A stretch of DNA of 64,000 bases from the NCBI RefSeq assembly GCF_015500075.1, contig NZ_CP045496.1, forward strand, positions 372,001 to 436,000, in the 5' to 3' direction. The notes under the pieces are model-generated. The model ran no database searches. It was not told the origin of the DNA and saw only the letters and a program-made list of their open reading frames with translations. The stretch is from Mesorhizobium sp. INR15 (GTDB lineage: Bacteria > Pseudomonadota > Alphaproteobacteria > Rhizobiales > Rhizobiaceae). Shown piece by piece: positions 34,164 to 43,330 of the stretch. Position 1 is the stretch's first letter. Every line of letters starts with the position of its first letter. The translations under genes and the position numbers were made by a program.

Positions 34164-34994
34164 TCACTCCATCATCCGCGCGGTGCCCGACACCCTGATC
34201 GAGCTGCCCGGTTGCGTCGGAATGTCAGCATGCAAGCGCGAGCGCATGCCCATGTCTTCACCCTGAACGATGTCGATGGCGCTGCCATGCGGCCAACCGA
34301 TGTCCCGGAGATAACCTGCCAATGCCGCGGTCGACGCGCCGGTCGCGGGGTCTTCATAGACGCCGCCCGACGCAAAGGGGTTGCGCGCGTGGAACAGCCT
34401 TGGCGTTTCGGCATAGGCGAGCACCACCGTAACCAGTCCCTCGCGACGCATGAAAACCTGGCCGTCTTTCTGATCGTAGCTCATAGCAGCCAGCGCCTTG
34501 CGGGAATTCAGGGCCAGGACCAGATGGTCGGCACCAGCATGGATCAGCGCCGGCGGAATCTTGGGATCGAGATCTCTGGCCGCATAGCCAAACAGCGCCA
34601 GCGCTTCTGCTATCAACTCCGGCGAGGCTGGCTTGCTGCGGGTTGGCGGTGACTGCAACGCGGCAGCGACATTCTCGCCATCGCGAAACCCTTCGACCGT
34701 TATGCTGGCCTGGTTGAGGGTCAGCACGAAGGTGCCGTCGCCAAATTGCCGGACGAGCGCTGCCCCGAGCGCGATCGTCGCATGGCCACAGAAGGGAACT
34801 TCGGACTCCGGCGAGAAATAGCGGACCCGCCAACCATCGCCAAGCGGCGCGGCAAAAGCGGTTTCCGAGAAACCAACCTCCGCCGCTATACTCTGCATTT
34901 CGGCTGCATCGGGGAGAATTTCACCTATCAGGACCCCGGCCGGATTGCCGCCAACGTCGCCATCCGAAAAGGCTGCAATTTTCAATACGGCCAT
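34164..34994 (-). CDS. PhzF family epimerase/isomerase-like protein
   Basis: A 276-residue protein with the diaminopimelate-epimerase-like fold. Typical motifs are GGNPAGVLI (about 15-23), the catalytic glutamate in VGFSETAFA, VPFCGHATIALG and, near the C-terminus, NPFASGGVYEDPATGAS. PhzF itself isomerises a phenazine precursor, but most family members act on unknown small molecules. GGAG precedes ATG 34994. It converges with the two flavin monooxygenases. No phenazine genes are present, so the phenazine name would mislead. Confidence 0.88.
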   Translation of the reverse strand: MAVLKIAAFSDGDVGGNPAGVLIGEILPDAAEMQSIAAEVGFSETAFAAPLGDGWRVRYFSPESEVPFCGHATIALGAALVRQFGDGTFVLTLNQASITVEGFRDGENVAAALQSPPTRSKPASPELIAEALALFGYAARDLDPKIPPALIHAGADHLVLALNSRKALAAMSYDQKDGQVFMRREGLVTVVLAYAETPRLFHARNPFASGGVYEDPATGASTAALAGYLRDIGWPHGSAIDIVQGEDMGMRSRLHADIPTQPGSSIRVSGTARMME

Positions 34995-35103
34995 ATGTCT
35001 CCACCTTGTGCATCAGGCGGATGCAGAAAACATCTTCTTGAGCCATTTGGGAAACGAAGAAACCGACAGCCGGTTGAATATTGGTCATGCGCGCAAGTGC
35101 GCG

Positions 35104-36021
35104 TCAGCCAGCCATCGCCCGGTTGCGCGGAGCCTCGGCAGGGTCCGTTAGTGGCGCAGCGTGCAAAACCAGCGCGGTCATGATCTCGGCGGCGGCGAGC
35201 GCGGCGATAACCGTCGGGCGCTTGTCCTTGACGGCATCGCCACCGATCGGCGAGACGAGGCGGGCGAACTCAGCCTCGCTGCCTTCCGCCGATTTCAGGA
35301 ACCAGTTCTTGAACGTCGCCTTCTTGGTCTTTGATCCGATCATGCCGACATAGGCGCTGTCGCCGCGCTTCAGCGCCTCGGCGACAATCAGGAAATCGAG
35401 CGCATGATCATGGGTCAGGATGGCGAAAGCGGTGCCTGCCGGCGCGTCGCGCACCTGTGCTTCCGGCATCGGCGTAAGCCGCGTCTCAACCGTTTCCGGC
35501 ATGCCTTCCAGCGCCTCGGCCCGTGTCTCGATGACGACGGCGTGGACAGGCAACAGTGCCATGGCGGCCGCCAGGGCCTGACCGACATGGCCACCACCGA
35601 AAAGATAGACATGCGGCAGATGCGCTTCTTCCGCTTCAGCCGCCAGAACCATTTCAGCCTCCAGCGCCGCGTCGACAAGCCGGATCAGCACTTCAACACG
35701 CCCGCCGCAGCATTGGCCGATCTCCGGCCCGAGCGGCACATCGAGCGTTGCGCAGACTTCGTCGACTTCGATCCGGGAGCTCGATTGAAGGCGATTGGCC
35801 AATCCCGACCGGGTGGACGGCGACACCATCTGGCGCGCCTTGTCGATGGCCATGTATTCGAGCTGGCCGCCGCCGATCGTGCCGAAGATCGCCTCCCGCG
35901 AGACGAGCATGAAGGCACCCTTCTCACGCGGCGTCGAGCCCTTCGTGCCGGCGACTTCGACCAGCGCGACGCGGCCGGCCGCGCCGAGAAAAGCTTTCAG
36001 GCTCTGCACTTTTGAGTTCAT
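35104..36021 (-). CDS. xdhC: Xanthine dehydrogenase accessory protein XdhC
   Basis: A 305-residue chaperone that inserts the sulfurated molybdenum cofactor into xanthine dehydrogenase. The N-terminal XdhC/CoxI domain reads VEVAGTKGSTPREKGAFMLV, and C-terminal Rossmann region reads VYLFGGGHVGQALAAAMALL. GGGA lies 9 nt before ATG 36021, preferred over ATG 36030. It is the last gene of the uraH-xdhA-xdhB-xdhC operon, 61 nt behind xdhB. A cysteine pair (GQCCGG) in the middle may take part in sulfur transfer. Confidence 0.92.
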   Translation of the reverse strand: MNSKVQSLKAFLGAAGRVALVEVAGTKGSTPREKGAFMLVSREAIFGTIGGGQLEYMAIDKARQMVSPSTRSGLANRLQSSSRIEVDEVCATLDVPLGPEIGQCCGGRVEVLIRLVDAALEAEMVLAAEAEEAHLPHVYLFGGGHVGQALAAAMALLPVHAVVIETRAEALEGMPETVETRLTPMPEAQVRDAPAGTAFAILTHDHALDFLIVAEALKRGDSAYVGMIGSKTKKATFKNWFLKSAEGSEAEFARLVSPIGGDAVKDKRPTVIAALAAAEIMTALVLHAAPLTDPAEAPRNRAMAG

Positions 36022-36082
36022 CGTCTGCATTCCCTGTTGGGAAATATAGGCTTTTTCGGCGCGATATGCACGTTTTGCCCGT

Positions 36083-38449
36083 TCAGGCGCCGGCTTTCAT
36101 CTCGTTCTTCAGCCGCTCGATGGCCATCAGCACCCGCTCTGGCGTTGCGGGAGCATCGAGACGCGGACAGATCTTGTGGTCAGCGACGCTGGCCACCGCG
36201 TCGGACAGCGCATGCAGCACCGACATGCCATGCGGCAAGGGCGGCTCGCCGACAGCCTTGGAGCGATGGATCGTCGGCTCGTAGGCCTGCGACCAGTCGG
36301 TCAGCTTGACGTTGAAGATCTTCGGCCGATCGGATGCCAGCGGGATCTTGTAGGTCGACGGGGCATGTGTGCGCAGCCGGCCCTTGCCGTCCCACCACAG
36401 TTCTTCCGTCGTCAGCCAGCCCATGCCTTGGATGAAGCCGCCCTCGATCTGGCCGATATCGATCGCCCGGTTCAGCGAGCGTCCCGCGTCGTGGAGGATA
36501 TCGGCACGCTCGACGACATATTCCCCGGTCAGCGTGTCGACGGAGACTTCAGAGCAGGCCGCGCCATAAGCGTAGTAATAGAAGGCATGTCCCTGGCCCT
36601 TGCTGCGGTCCCAGTGGATTTTCGGCGTCTTGTAGAAACCGGCGGCCGAGAGCTGAACGCGCGCGATATAGGCCTGCTTGACCAGATCGTTGAAGGCGAC
36701 CTCCTGGTTGCCGACACGCACCCGGTTGGGCAGGAAAACCACCTGGTCGACCGGTACCTGATATCTCTCGGCGGCGAAGTCGGTCAGCCGCTTGCGGATC
36801 TGGTGGGCCGCGTTCTGCGCCGCCATGCCGTTGAGATCGGCTCCGGAAGATGCCGCCGTCGGCGAGGTGTTGGGCACTTTGGCGGTGGTGGTAGCGGTGA
36901 TCTTCACCCGGTCGAGGTCGATCTGGAATTCCTCCGCCACGATCTGCGCCACCTTGAGGTGCAGGCCCTGCCCCATTTCCGTGCCGCCATGGTTCATGTG
37001 CACTGAGCCGTCGGCATAGACATGCACCAGCGCACCGGCCTGGTTGGACTCGGTCTTGGTGAAGGAAATGCCGAACTTGACCGGCGTCAGCGCCAGGCCG
37101 CGCTTGATGAAGCGGCTGTTGGCGTTGAATGCCTGTATTTCGCGCCGGCGCCGCGCATAGTTGGCGCTTTCCTCCAGTTCCGCGACAATGCGGTGGATGA
37201 TATTGTCCTCGACCTTCTGGTGATAGGGCGTGACGTTGCGCGTGCCGATCGCGTCCATCGGGTCATAGAAGTTCAACTTGCGGATTTCGAGCGGATCCTT
37301 GCCGACCGCGAAGGCTACTTCATCGATGATGCGCTCGGCGCCAACCATGCCTTGCGGGCCGCCAAAGCCGCGGAAAGCCGTGTTGGACACGGTGTTGGTG
37401 TAGAGCGGCGCCGACCTGGCCAGGACGTTCGGATAGAAATAGGCGTTGTCGCAGTGGAATAGGGCGCGGTCGCCGACCGGGCCGGAGAGGTCGGCGGAAA
37501 AGCCGCAGCGCAGGGCGAACATGAAGTCGACGCCGAGAATGTTGCCTTCGTCATCGAAACCAACTTCGTAGTCGATGGCGAAATCGTGACGCTTGCCGGT
37601 GGCGGTCATGTCCTCGTCGCGGTCGAGCCTGATCTTGACCGCACGCTTGTGCTTCTTGGCCGCGATCGCGGCGATTGCCGCACTTTGATTGGCTTGCGTT
37701 TCCTTGCCGCCGAAGCCCCCGCCCATGCGGCGAACCTCAACCGTTACCGCGTGGCTGGGAACACCGAGCGCATGCGCAACCAGATGCTGCGTCTCGCTCG
37801 GACCCTGTGTCGAGCAATAGACGATCACTTCGTCGTCCTCACCGGGGATCGCGAGCGAGATCTGGCCTTCGAGATAGAAATGGTCCTGGCCGCCGAGCCA
37901 CATGCGCCCCTTTACGCGGCGCGGCGCGCTTTGGATGGCGGCAGCAGCGTCGCCGCGCCTGAGCGTCAGTGGCGTCGTCACCTGCTTGTCCTTGAGCGGG
38001 TCGAGGTTCCAGATATCGATTACCGCCGGAAGCTCGTCATATTCGATCTTTGCCAGCCGTGCGGCGCGGCGCGCGTGCTCGCGCGTCTCGGCGATGACCG
38101 CGAAGATCGGCTGGCCGTAAAACTGCACTTTGCCTTCGGCAAGAACGGGATCGTCATGCATATTGCTTGGCGAAACGTCGTTCTCGCCAGGCACGTCGGC
38201 ATAAGTCAGGACATCAACCACGCCGGGTGCCGCACGCACCGCCGACAGGTCGACGCTTTTCAGCGTGCCATGTGCAACAGTCGACAGGCCAAGCCCGACA
38301 TGCAGCGTACCGGCAGGCTCCGGCATGTCGTCGATGTAGACCGCTGTGCCGCTGACATGCTTGTGCGCGGAATCGTGGCGCTGGTCGGTCGCGACACCGC
38401 CCGAGATTTTCTCGGCCTTGAGGTTGGGGCTGGCGTGCTTGTTCATCAT
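36083..38449 (-). CDS. xdhB: Xanthine dehydrogenase molybdopterin subunit XdhB
   Basis: The 788-residue molybdenum-cofactor subunit that hydroxylates hypoxanthine and xanthine to urate. Visible motifs are RMGGGFGGKET, AFRGFGGPQGM with the substrate arginine region, GTEMGQGLHLKVAQ and, near residue 745, AVGEPPL with the catalytic glutamate. Size and order match Rhodobacter-type XDH, where the FAD and iron-sulfur part is a separate chain. Its first ATG overlaps the stop of xdhA (ATGATG). All catalytic residues appear intact. Confidence 0.94.
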   Translation of the reverse strand: MMNKHASPNLKAEKISGGVATDQRHDSAHKHVSGTAVYIDDMPEPAGTLHVGLGLSTVAHGTLKSVDLSAVRAAPGVVDVLTYADVPGENDVSPSNMHDDPVLAEGKVQFYGQPIFAVIAETREHARRAARLAKIEYDELPAVIDIWNLDPLKDKQVTTPLTLRRGDAAAAIQSAPRRVKGRMWLGGQDHFYLEGQISLAIPGEDDEVIVYCSTQGPSETQHLVAHALGVPSHAVTVEVRRMGGGFGGKETQANQSAAIAAIAAKKHKRAVKIRLDRDEDMTATGKRHDFAIDYEVGFDDEGNILGVDFMFALRCGFSADLSGPVGDRALFHCDNAYFYPNVLARSAPLYTNTVSNTAFRGFGGPQGMVGAERIIDEVAFAVGKDPLEIRKLNFYDPMDAIGTRNVTPYHQKVEDNIIHRIVAELEESANYARRRREIQAFNANSRFIKRGLALTPVKFGISFTKTESNQAGALVHVYADGSVHMNHGGTEMGQGLHLKVAQIVAEEFQIDLDRVKITATTTAKVPNTSPTAASSGADLNGMAAQNAAHQIRKRLTDFAAERYQVPVDQVVFLPNRVRVGNQEVAFNDLVKQAYIARVQLSAAGFYKTPKIHWDRSKGQGHAFYYYAYGAACSEVSVDTLTGEYVVERADILHDAGRSLNRAIDIGQIEGGFIQGMGWLTTEELWWDGKGRLRTHAPSTYKIPLASDRPKIFNVKLTDWSQAYEPTIHRSKAVGEPPLPHGMSVLHALSDAVASVADHKICPRLDAPATPERVLMAIERLKNEMKAGA

Positions 38450-39927
38450 GCCGCCTCGTGACGGGTAACCTGAACCGGCGCGCCTGTGCCGCTGGTCTCG
38501 GCGAAGAACCGCAACAGAAGATTGCGCGCCGCCAGGGCGCGATATTCGGCCGAGGCCCGCATATCGGTCAGCGGGGTGAAATCCCTCACATATTCAGCCA
38601 TCGCGGCCTCCACCGTCTGTTCGGTCCACGGTTTGCCAAGCAGCGCGCCCTCGACAGCGGACGCCCGCTTCGGCGTTGCCGCCATGCCGCCATAAGCGAT
38701 GCGCACGTCAGAGACAGTGCCGTCCCTGGCCAGCGTCAGGAAGAAGGCGCCAAGGGCAGCCGTGATGTCCTCGTCGCGGCGCTTGGTGATCTTGTGCACG
38801 GCGAACTTCGTCGTCGCTGCCGGGATCGGCACATGCACGGCCTCGACGAATTCGCCAGGCTGCCGGTCCTGCTTGCCATAGGCAATGAAGAACTTCTCGA
38901 GCAAGATCGTCCGCCGCTTCTCGCCCTTGCGCAGGGTCAGCGTGGCACCGAGCGCGATCAGCGGCGGCGGCGTGTCGCCGATGGGCGAGCCGTTGGCGAT
39001 GTTGCCGCCGATCGTACCCATGTTGCGCACCTGCTCGCCGCCGATGCGGTCAACCAGCGCCCCCAGGGCCGGAATACGGCTGGAGAGCTTCGAGAACGCC
39101 TCGGTGTAGGTGACGCCGGCGCCAATGGTGATGACGCCCTTGTCCTCTGAAATGCCGCACAGCCCATCGAGAGCGCCGATGAACACCACCGGTGAAATGT
39201 CGCGCATATGCTTGGTCACCCACAGCCCGACATCGGTCGAGCCGGCGACGACGGTGGCACCCGGCTCCTTGTCGAGCACAGCAGCGAAATCGTCGGCATC
39301 GGCCGGCACGATCAGCCGCTTCTTGCCGGCGCCGATCTCGACGCGCGCGCCATCATGCATTGCTTTCAGCCTGGCGGTGATCGTCTTGCGTTCGATCGCC
39401 AGCGGATCCTTGGCCACCTTGCCATAGCTGGAGATGGCCCTGGCGGCGCGCATGATTGCTTCATAGCCGGTGCAGCGGCAGAGATTGCCTTGCAGCGCCT
39501 TTTCTATTGCCGCATCCGAGGGGTCGGGGGACTTCATCCAGAGACCATAGAGCGACATGATGAAGCCCGGCGTGCAGAAGCCGCATTGTGAGCCATGGAA
39601 GTCAACCATCGCCTGCTGCACCGGGTGCAGATGGCCGGGCGCGCCGTGCAGGTGCTCCACGGTCACGACATGCGTGCCATCCAGCGAACCGAGGAAACGG
39701 ATGCAGGCGTTGACGCTTTCATAGACAAGACCGCCAGCCGCGAGCTTTCCAACCAGCACGGTGCAGGCGCCGCAATCGCCTTCGGCGCAGCCTTCCTTGG
39801 TGCCGCGCAGCGAGCGGTTGAGCCGCAGCCAGTCGAGCAGGGTCTCGTCAGGCGCGACCGAGGACAACACGACGTCCTGACCATTCAGAATGAAACGGAT
39901 TTCGTTGCGGATATTGACTTTGGCCAC
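38446..39927 (-). CDS. xdhA: Xanthine dehydrogenase small subunit XdhA (2Fe-2S and FAD)
   Basis: The 493-residue electron-transfer subunit. Two 2Fe-2S clusters are in the N-terminal 165 residues: plant type EGDCGACTVLVG, and CGFCTPGF with CRCTGYE. From about 200 onward lies the FAD-binding domain (VVAGSTDVGLW, IGGNIANGSPIGDTPP). Electrons from XdhB go through these to NAD. The gene begins 3 nt after the hydroxyisourate hydrolase and its TGA overlaps the xdhB start, so the three are one tightly packed operon. Confidence 0.94.
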   Translation of the reverse strand: MAKVNIRNEIRFILNGQDVVLSSVAPDETLLDWLRLNRSLRGTKEGCAEGDCGACTVLVGKLAAGGLVYESVNACIRFLGSLDGTHVVTVEHLHGAPGHLHPVQQAMVDFHGSQCGFCTPGFIMSLYGLWMKSPDPSDAAIEKALQGNLCRCTGYEAIMRAARAISSYGKVAKDPLAIERKTITARLKAMHDGARVEIGAGKKRLIVPADADDFAAVLDKEPGATVVAGSTDVGLWVTKHMRDISPVVFIGALDGLCGISEDKGVITIGAGVTYTEAFSKLSSRIPALGALVDRIGGEQVRNMGTIGGNIANGSPIGDTPPPLIALGATLTLRKGEKRRTILLEKFFIAYGKQDRQPGEFVEAVHVPIPAATTKFAVHKITKRRDEDITAALGAFFLTLARDGTVSDVRIAYGGMAATPKRASAVEGALLGKPWTEQTVEAAMAEYVRDFTPLTDMRASAEYRALAARNLLLRFFAETSGTGAPVQVTRHEAA

Positions 39928-39930
39928 GGC

Positions 39931-40305
39931 TCAACTCCCCCGATACGTCGAATAGCCGTAAGGCGAGACGAGCAGCGGCACATGATAATGCACGGCCTCC
40001 GCCATGCCGAAGCGGATCGGCACGCTGTCGAGGAAGGCCGGCTCGGGCAGCACCGTTCCCTGGCGGCGCAGGTAGTCGCCGGCGGCGAAAACCAATTCAT
40101 ATTCGCCGGTACGGAAGTCCGCGCCAGCCAGCAACGGCGCATCGCAGCGGCCATCGGCATTGGTAACGACAGTCTTCAGATGGGTCCGAGCCGTGCCATC
40201 GTGACGATAGAACGCGATCGACATCCCCGCGGCCGGCTTGCCGCTGGCGGTGTCCAGGACGTGTGTTGTCAAACGACCGCCATCGGCTTTCGACGTTTCT
40301 GCCAT
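39931..40305 (-). CDS. uraH: 5-Hydroxyisourate hydrolase (transthyretin-like)
   Basis: A 124-residue enzyme that hydrolyses 5-hydroxyisourate to OHCU in the urate pathway. Catalytic features are the N-terminal histidine in LTTHVLDTASG, an arginine within RCDAPLL, the later YHVPLLVSPYGYS, and the diagnostic C-terminal YRGS. GGGAGG precedes ATG 40305. It heads the uraH-xdhABC operon and is divergent from the puuE-uraD fusion, so the two operons share one control region. Confidence 0.93.
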   Translation of the reverse strand: MAETSKADGGRLTTHVLDTASGKPAAGMSIAFYRHDGTARTHLKTVVTNADGRCDAPLLAGADFRTGEYELVFAAGDYLRRQGTVLPEPAFLDSVPIRFGMAEAVHYHVPLLVSPYGYSTYRGS

Positions 40306-40439
40306 TGGCCGCCTCCCATTTTCCAGTATCAATGCACTTCCCAACGCACTGGCCGGTACAATCGAACATGCTCGTGAATTGTGCGCCAATTAAAGGCGAT
40401 GCATAAGTCCCGGTCGAGCGGAGTGCGACAAAAACACTT

Positions 40440-40452
40440 TCAAAAATTTTGA
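40440..40452. promoter_or_regulatory. Palindrome TCAAAA-A-TTTTGA between uraH and puuE-uraD
   Basis: A perfect 13-bp palindrome lies in the 214-nt region between the divergent ureide operons, 68 nt before puuE. It is a candidate operator for the purine regulator. A small hairpin, CGGGC-AAT-GCCCG, follows at 40496-40508, just ahead of the GGGAGGG ribosome site. Confidence 0.4.
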
Positions 40453-40519
40453 GGGGAATGCGCAAGCAGCCCTTTCGATATCCTGATCATACTTCGGGCA
40501 ATGCCCGGCGGGAGGGACG

Positions 40520-41953
40520 ATGCGTTACACCAGAGACATGCGCGGCTACGGAGCCAATCCGCCGGATCCGAAATGGCCCGGGGGTGCGCATATCGCGGTG
40601 CAGTTCGTCGTCAACTATGAAGAGGGCGGCGAGAATTGCGTCCTGCATGGCGACAAGGCCTCGGAAGCCTTCCTGTCCGAGATCGTTGGCGCGGCGCCAT
40701 GGCTTGGCCAGCGCCACTGGAACATGGAATCCATCTACGAATATGGCGCCCGTGCCGGCTTCTGGCGGCTCCATCGCCTGTTCACCGAGGCTGAGGTGCC
40801 AATCACCTGCTACGGCGTCGCCACCGCACTTGCCCGCTCACCCGACCAGGTTGCCGCGATGCAGGACGCCGGCTGGGAAATCGCCTCGCATGGGTTGAAA
40901 TGGATCGACTATCGCGATCATGGCGCCGATGACGAACGCCGCGACATGGAAGAGGCGATCCGCCTGCATTTTGAAGTGACGGGCCAGCGCCCGACCGGCT
41001 GGTACACCGGCCGCAGTTCGATCAACACGGTGCGGCTGGCCGCTGAAGAAGGCGGTTTCGATTATGTCTCGGACACCTATGACGATGAACTGCCCTATTG
41101 GTTCGAGCATGACGGGCCAAATGGCCCGGGCAAGCCGCAGCTGATCATTCCCTACACGCTCGATGCCAACGACATGCGCTTTGCCACGCCGCAAGGGTTC
41201 AACTCGGGCGACCAGTTCTTCGCCTATCTCAAGGACAGTTTCGACACGCTCTATGCCGAGGGCCAGGAGGGCCGGCCGCGCATGATGAACATCGGCCTGC
41301 ATTGCCGGCTCGTCGGCCGCCCAGGACGGGTGGCGGCGCTGAAGCGCTTTGTCGACTACGTAAAATCGCATGACAAGGTCTGGCTGGCGCGGCGCATCGA
41401 TATTGCCCGCCACTGGCAGGAGACTCATCCGTTTCAGGCGCCGGCGCTCAGGCCTACGAAAATGGAATTCGAGACGTTCGTCCACGCATTCGGCGGCGTG
41501 TTCGAACATTCGCCTTGGATTGCCGAACGCGCCTATGAACTGGAGCTCGGCCCGGCGCATGACAGTGCCGGCGGCCTGCATAACGCACTCTGCCGCATCT
41601 TCCGCGCAGCCAGCGAGACTGAGCGGCTCGGCGTGCTGAACGCCCACCCCGACCTTGCCGGCAAGCTGGCGAAGGCCAAGCGGCTGACGGCGGAATCGAC
41701 AAGGGAGCAGGCCTCCGCGGGCCTCGACGCGCTGACCGACAAGGAGCGCGAACTGTTCTCCAAGCTCAACGCCGCCTACGTCACCACCTTCGGCTTTCCC
41801 TTCATCATCGCGGTGAAGGGCAAGACGAAAGAGGAAATCCTGGCGGAGTTCGAAACGCGCATCGGCAATAGCCGCGCCACCGAATTCGAAACCGCCTGCA
41901 AACAGGTCGAACGCATCGCGCTGCTTCGGCTCAAAGACATGCTTCCGCAATAG
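40520..41953 (+). CDS. Fused allantoinase PuuE and OHCU decarboxylase UraD
   Basis: A 477-residue bifunctional protein. Residues 1-300 are a polysaccharide-deacetylase-like metal-independent allantoinase (PuuE), with FVVNYEEGGE, NMESIYEYGARAG and the WYTGRSSINTVRL segment. Residues 315-477 are UraD, which decarboxylates OHCU to (S)-allantoin, with the histidine in HAFGGVFEHSPW and the signature HPDLAGKLA plus STREQASAGL. The two joined reactions are consecutive (UraD product is the PuuE substrate), although the order in the chain is reversed. GGGAGGG precedes ATG 40520. It heads the operon puuE-uraD, allE, allA, deaminase. Confidence 0.94.
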   Translation: MRYTRDMRGYGANPPDPKWPGGAHIAVQFVVNYEEGGENCVLHGDKASEAFLSEIVGAAPWLGQRHWNMESIYEYGARAGFWRLHRLFTEAEVPITCYGVATALARSPDQVAAMQDAGWEIASHGLKWIDYRDHGADDERRDMEEAIRLHFEVTGQRPTGWYTGRSSINTVRLAAEEGGFDYVSDTYDDELPYWFEHDGPNGPGKPQLIIPYTLDANDMRFATPQGFNSGDQFFAYLKDSFDTLYAEGQEGRPRMMNIGLHCRLVGRPGRVAALKRFVDYVKSHDKVWLARRIDIARHWQETHPFQAPALRPTKMEFETFVHAFGGVFEHSPWIAERAYELELGPAHDSAGGLHNALCRIFRAASETERLGVLNAHPDLAGKLAKAKRLTAESTREQASAGLDALTDKERELFSKLNAAYVTTFGFPFIIAVKGKTKEEILAEFETRIGNSRATEFETACKQVERIALLRLKDMLPQ

Positions 41954-41963
41954 GTTTGACCCC

Positions 41964-42827
41964 ATGGATACGATCAAGATGCCCGAGCGAACCTATTACG
42001 CACCCTCTGGCGGCCATTCCGGACAAAGCGAACTGCTGACCGGCCGGGCCGTCTTCACAGAAGCCTACGCGGTCATCCCCAAGGGCGTGATGCAGGACAT
42101 CGTGACCAGCGCCTTGCCGTTCTGGGACAAGACCCGGGTCTGGATACTTTCACGTCCGCTATCGGGTTTTGCCGAGACGTTCTCGCAATATATCGTCGAG
42201 GTCGCGCCTGGCGGCGGCAGCGACCGGCCTGAGCCGGATGAAGGCGCCGAGGGCGCCCTGTTCGTCGTCGAGGGCGAATTGACGGTTCTGCTCGCCGGCA
42301 AGAAACATGTCATGCGGCCGGGAGGCTTTGCTTTCCTGCCGCCGGCAAGCGGCTGGAAAATTCACAACGAAAGCCGCGAGATGGTGCGCTTCCACTGGAT
42401 CAGGAAGGCCTACGAGGCCGTCGACGGCATTGATGTGCCCGAAGCCTTCTTTACCAACGAACAGTCGGTCGCGCCGACGCCGATGCCCGGCACCGAAGGC
42501 CGCTGGGCGACGACCCGTTTTGTCGATCCGGCCGACATGCGCCACGACATGCATATGACCATCGTGACGCTGGAGCCGGGCGCGGTCATTCCCTTCGCCG
42601 AGACCCATGTCATGGAGCACGGGCTCTATGTGCTGGAAGGCAAGGCGGTCTATCGCCTCAACCAAGACTGGGTCGAGGTCGAGGCCGGCGACTATATGTG
42701 GCTGCGCGCCTTCTGCCCGCAGGCCTGTTATGCCGGCGGCCCAGGCAAGTTCCGCTATCTGCTCTACAAGGACGTCAACCGGCATGCCAAGCTTGGCGGT
42801 GCCGGTGTGGCACGGCGGGTGCCGTGA
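41964..42827 (+). CDS. allE: (S)-Ureidoglycine aminohydrolase
   Basis: A 287-residue two-cupin enzyme that converts (S)-ureidoglycine to (S)-ureidoglycolate and ammonia, holding manganese in its C-terminal cupin. The first cupin has LFVVEGELTVLLAGKKHVMRP-type sequence; the second has PFAETHVMEHGLYVLEGKAV, whose glutamate and histidines fit the metal site, and DYMWLRAFCPQACYAGG. The start follows the puuE-uraD stop by 10 nt and ends overlapping allA (GTGA). ATG 41979 is a possible internal alternative. The enzyme needs ureidoglycine from an allantoate amidohydrolase that is not in this window. Confidence 0.92.
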   Translation: MDTIKMPERTYYAPSGGHSGQSELLTGRAVFTEAYAVIPKGVMQDIVTSALPFWDKTRVWILSRPLSGFAETFSQYIVEVAPGGGSDRPEPDEGAEGALFVVEGELTVLLAGKKHVMRPGGFAFLPPASGWKIHNESREMVRFHWIRKAYEAVDGIDVPEAFFTNEQSVAPTPMPGTEGRWATTRFVDPADMRHDMHMTIVTLEPGAVIPFAETHVMEHGLYVLEGKAVYRLNQDWVEVEAGDYMWLRAFCPQACYAGGPGKFRYLLYKDVNRHAKLGGAGVARRVP

Positions 42828-43330
42828 GCACCGTCATTGTCGCGCGGCCGCTGACCCGCGAAGCCTTCGCCGAATTCGGCGATGTCATCGATGCCGGCGG
42901 CACCAATCACTATCCGATCAATGGCGGCAAGGCCGAGCGCTACCATGACCTCGCCACCGCCGAGGCCGCGGGCCCGAATGCTCGCGTGCTGATTTCGATG
43001 GTGCGCGGCACGCCTTACGATTTTCCGCTGAAGCTCAGCATGGTCGAGCGCCATCCGTTCGGCAGCCAGGCGTTCATCCCGCTGTCGCCGCGGCCATTCG
43101 TGGTTGTCGTCTGCCATGACAGCGATGACGGCCCGGGCGAACCGCACGCCTTCATCACCGCGCCGGGGCAAGGCATCAATTACTCGCGCAATCTCTGGCA
43201 TGGGGTTTTGACGCCGATCGGCGAGACGCAGGACTTCCTGGTCGTCGACCGTGGCGGCGACGGCTCCAACCTCGAAGAATTCCATTTCTCGCACGCCTAC
43301 GAAATCCGCCTTCCCGACAGGACCTTGTGA
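42824..43330 (+). CDS. allA: Ureidoglycolate lyase
   Basis: A 168-residue enzyme that splits (S)-ureidoglycolate to glyoxylate and urea. Family motifs are RPLTREAFAEFGDVID, SMVERHPFGSQAFIPL and GINYSRNLWHGVLTPIG. Start is GTG 42824, overlapping the TGA of allE. Its own stop overlaps the start of the next deaminase gene. The glyoxylate could be used by glycerate-forming enzymes including the kinase at 26317. Confidence 0.93.
   Translation: MSTVIVARPLTREAFAEFGDVIDAGGTNHYPINGGKAERYHDLATAEAAGPNARVLISMVRGTPYDFPLKLSMVERHPFGSQAFIPLSPRPFVVVVCHDSDDGPGEPHAFITAPGQGINYSRNLWHGVLTPIGETQDFLVVDRGGDGSNLEEFHFSHAYEIRLPDRTL

Noticed and set aside
34164..34994. Phenazine biosynthesis role for the PhzF-like gene
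   Set aside because: No other phenazine genes are present; most PhzF-like proteins act elsewhere.
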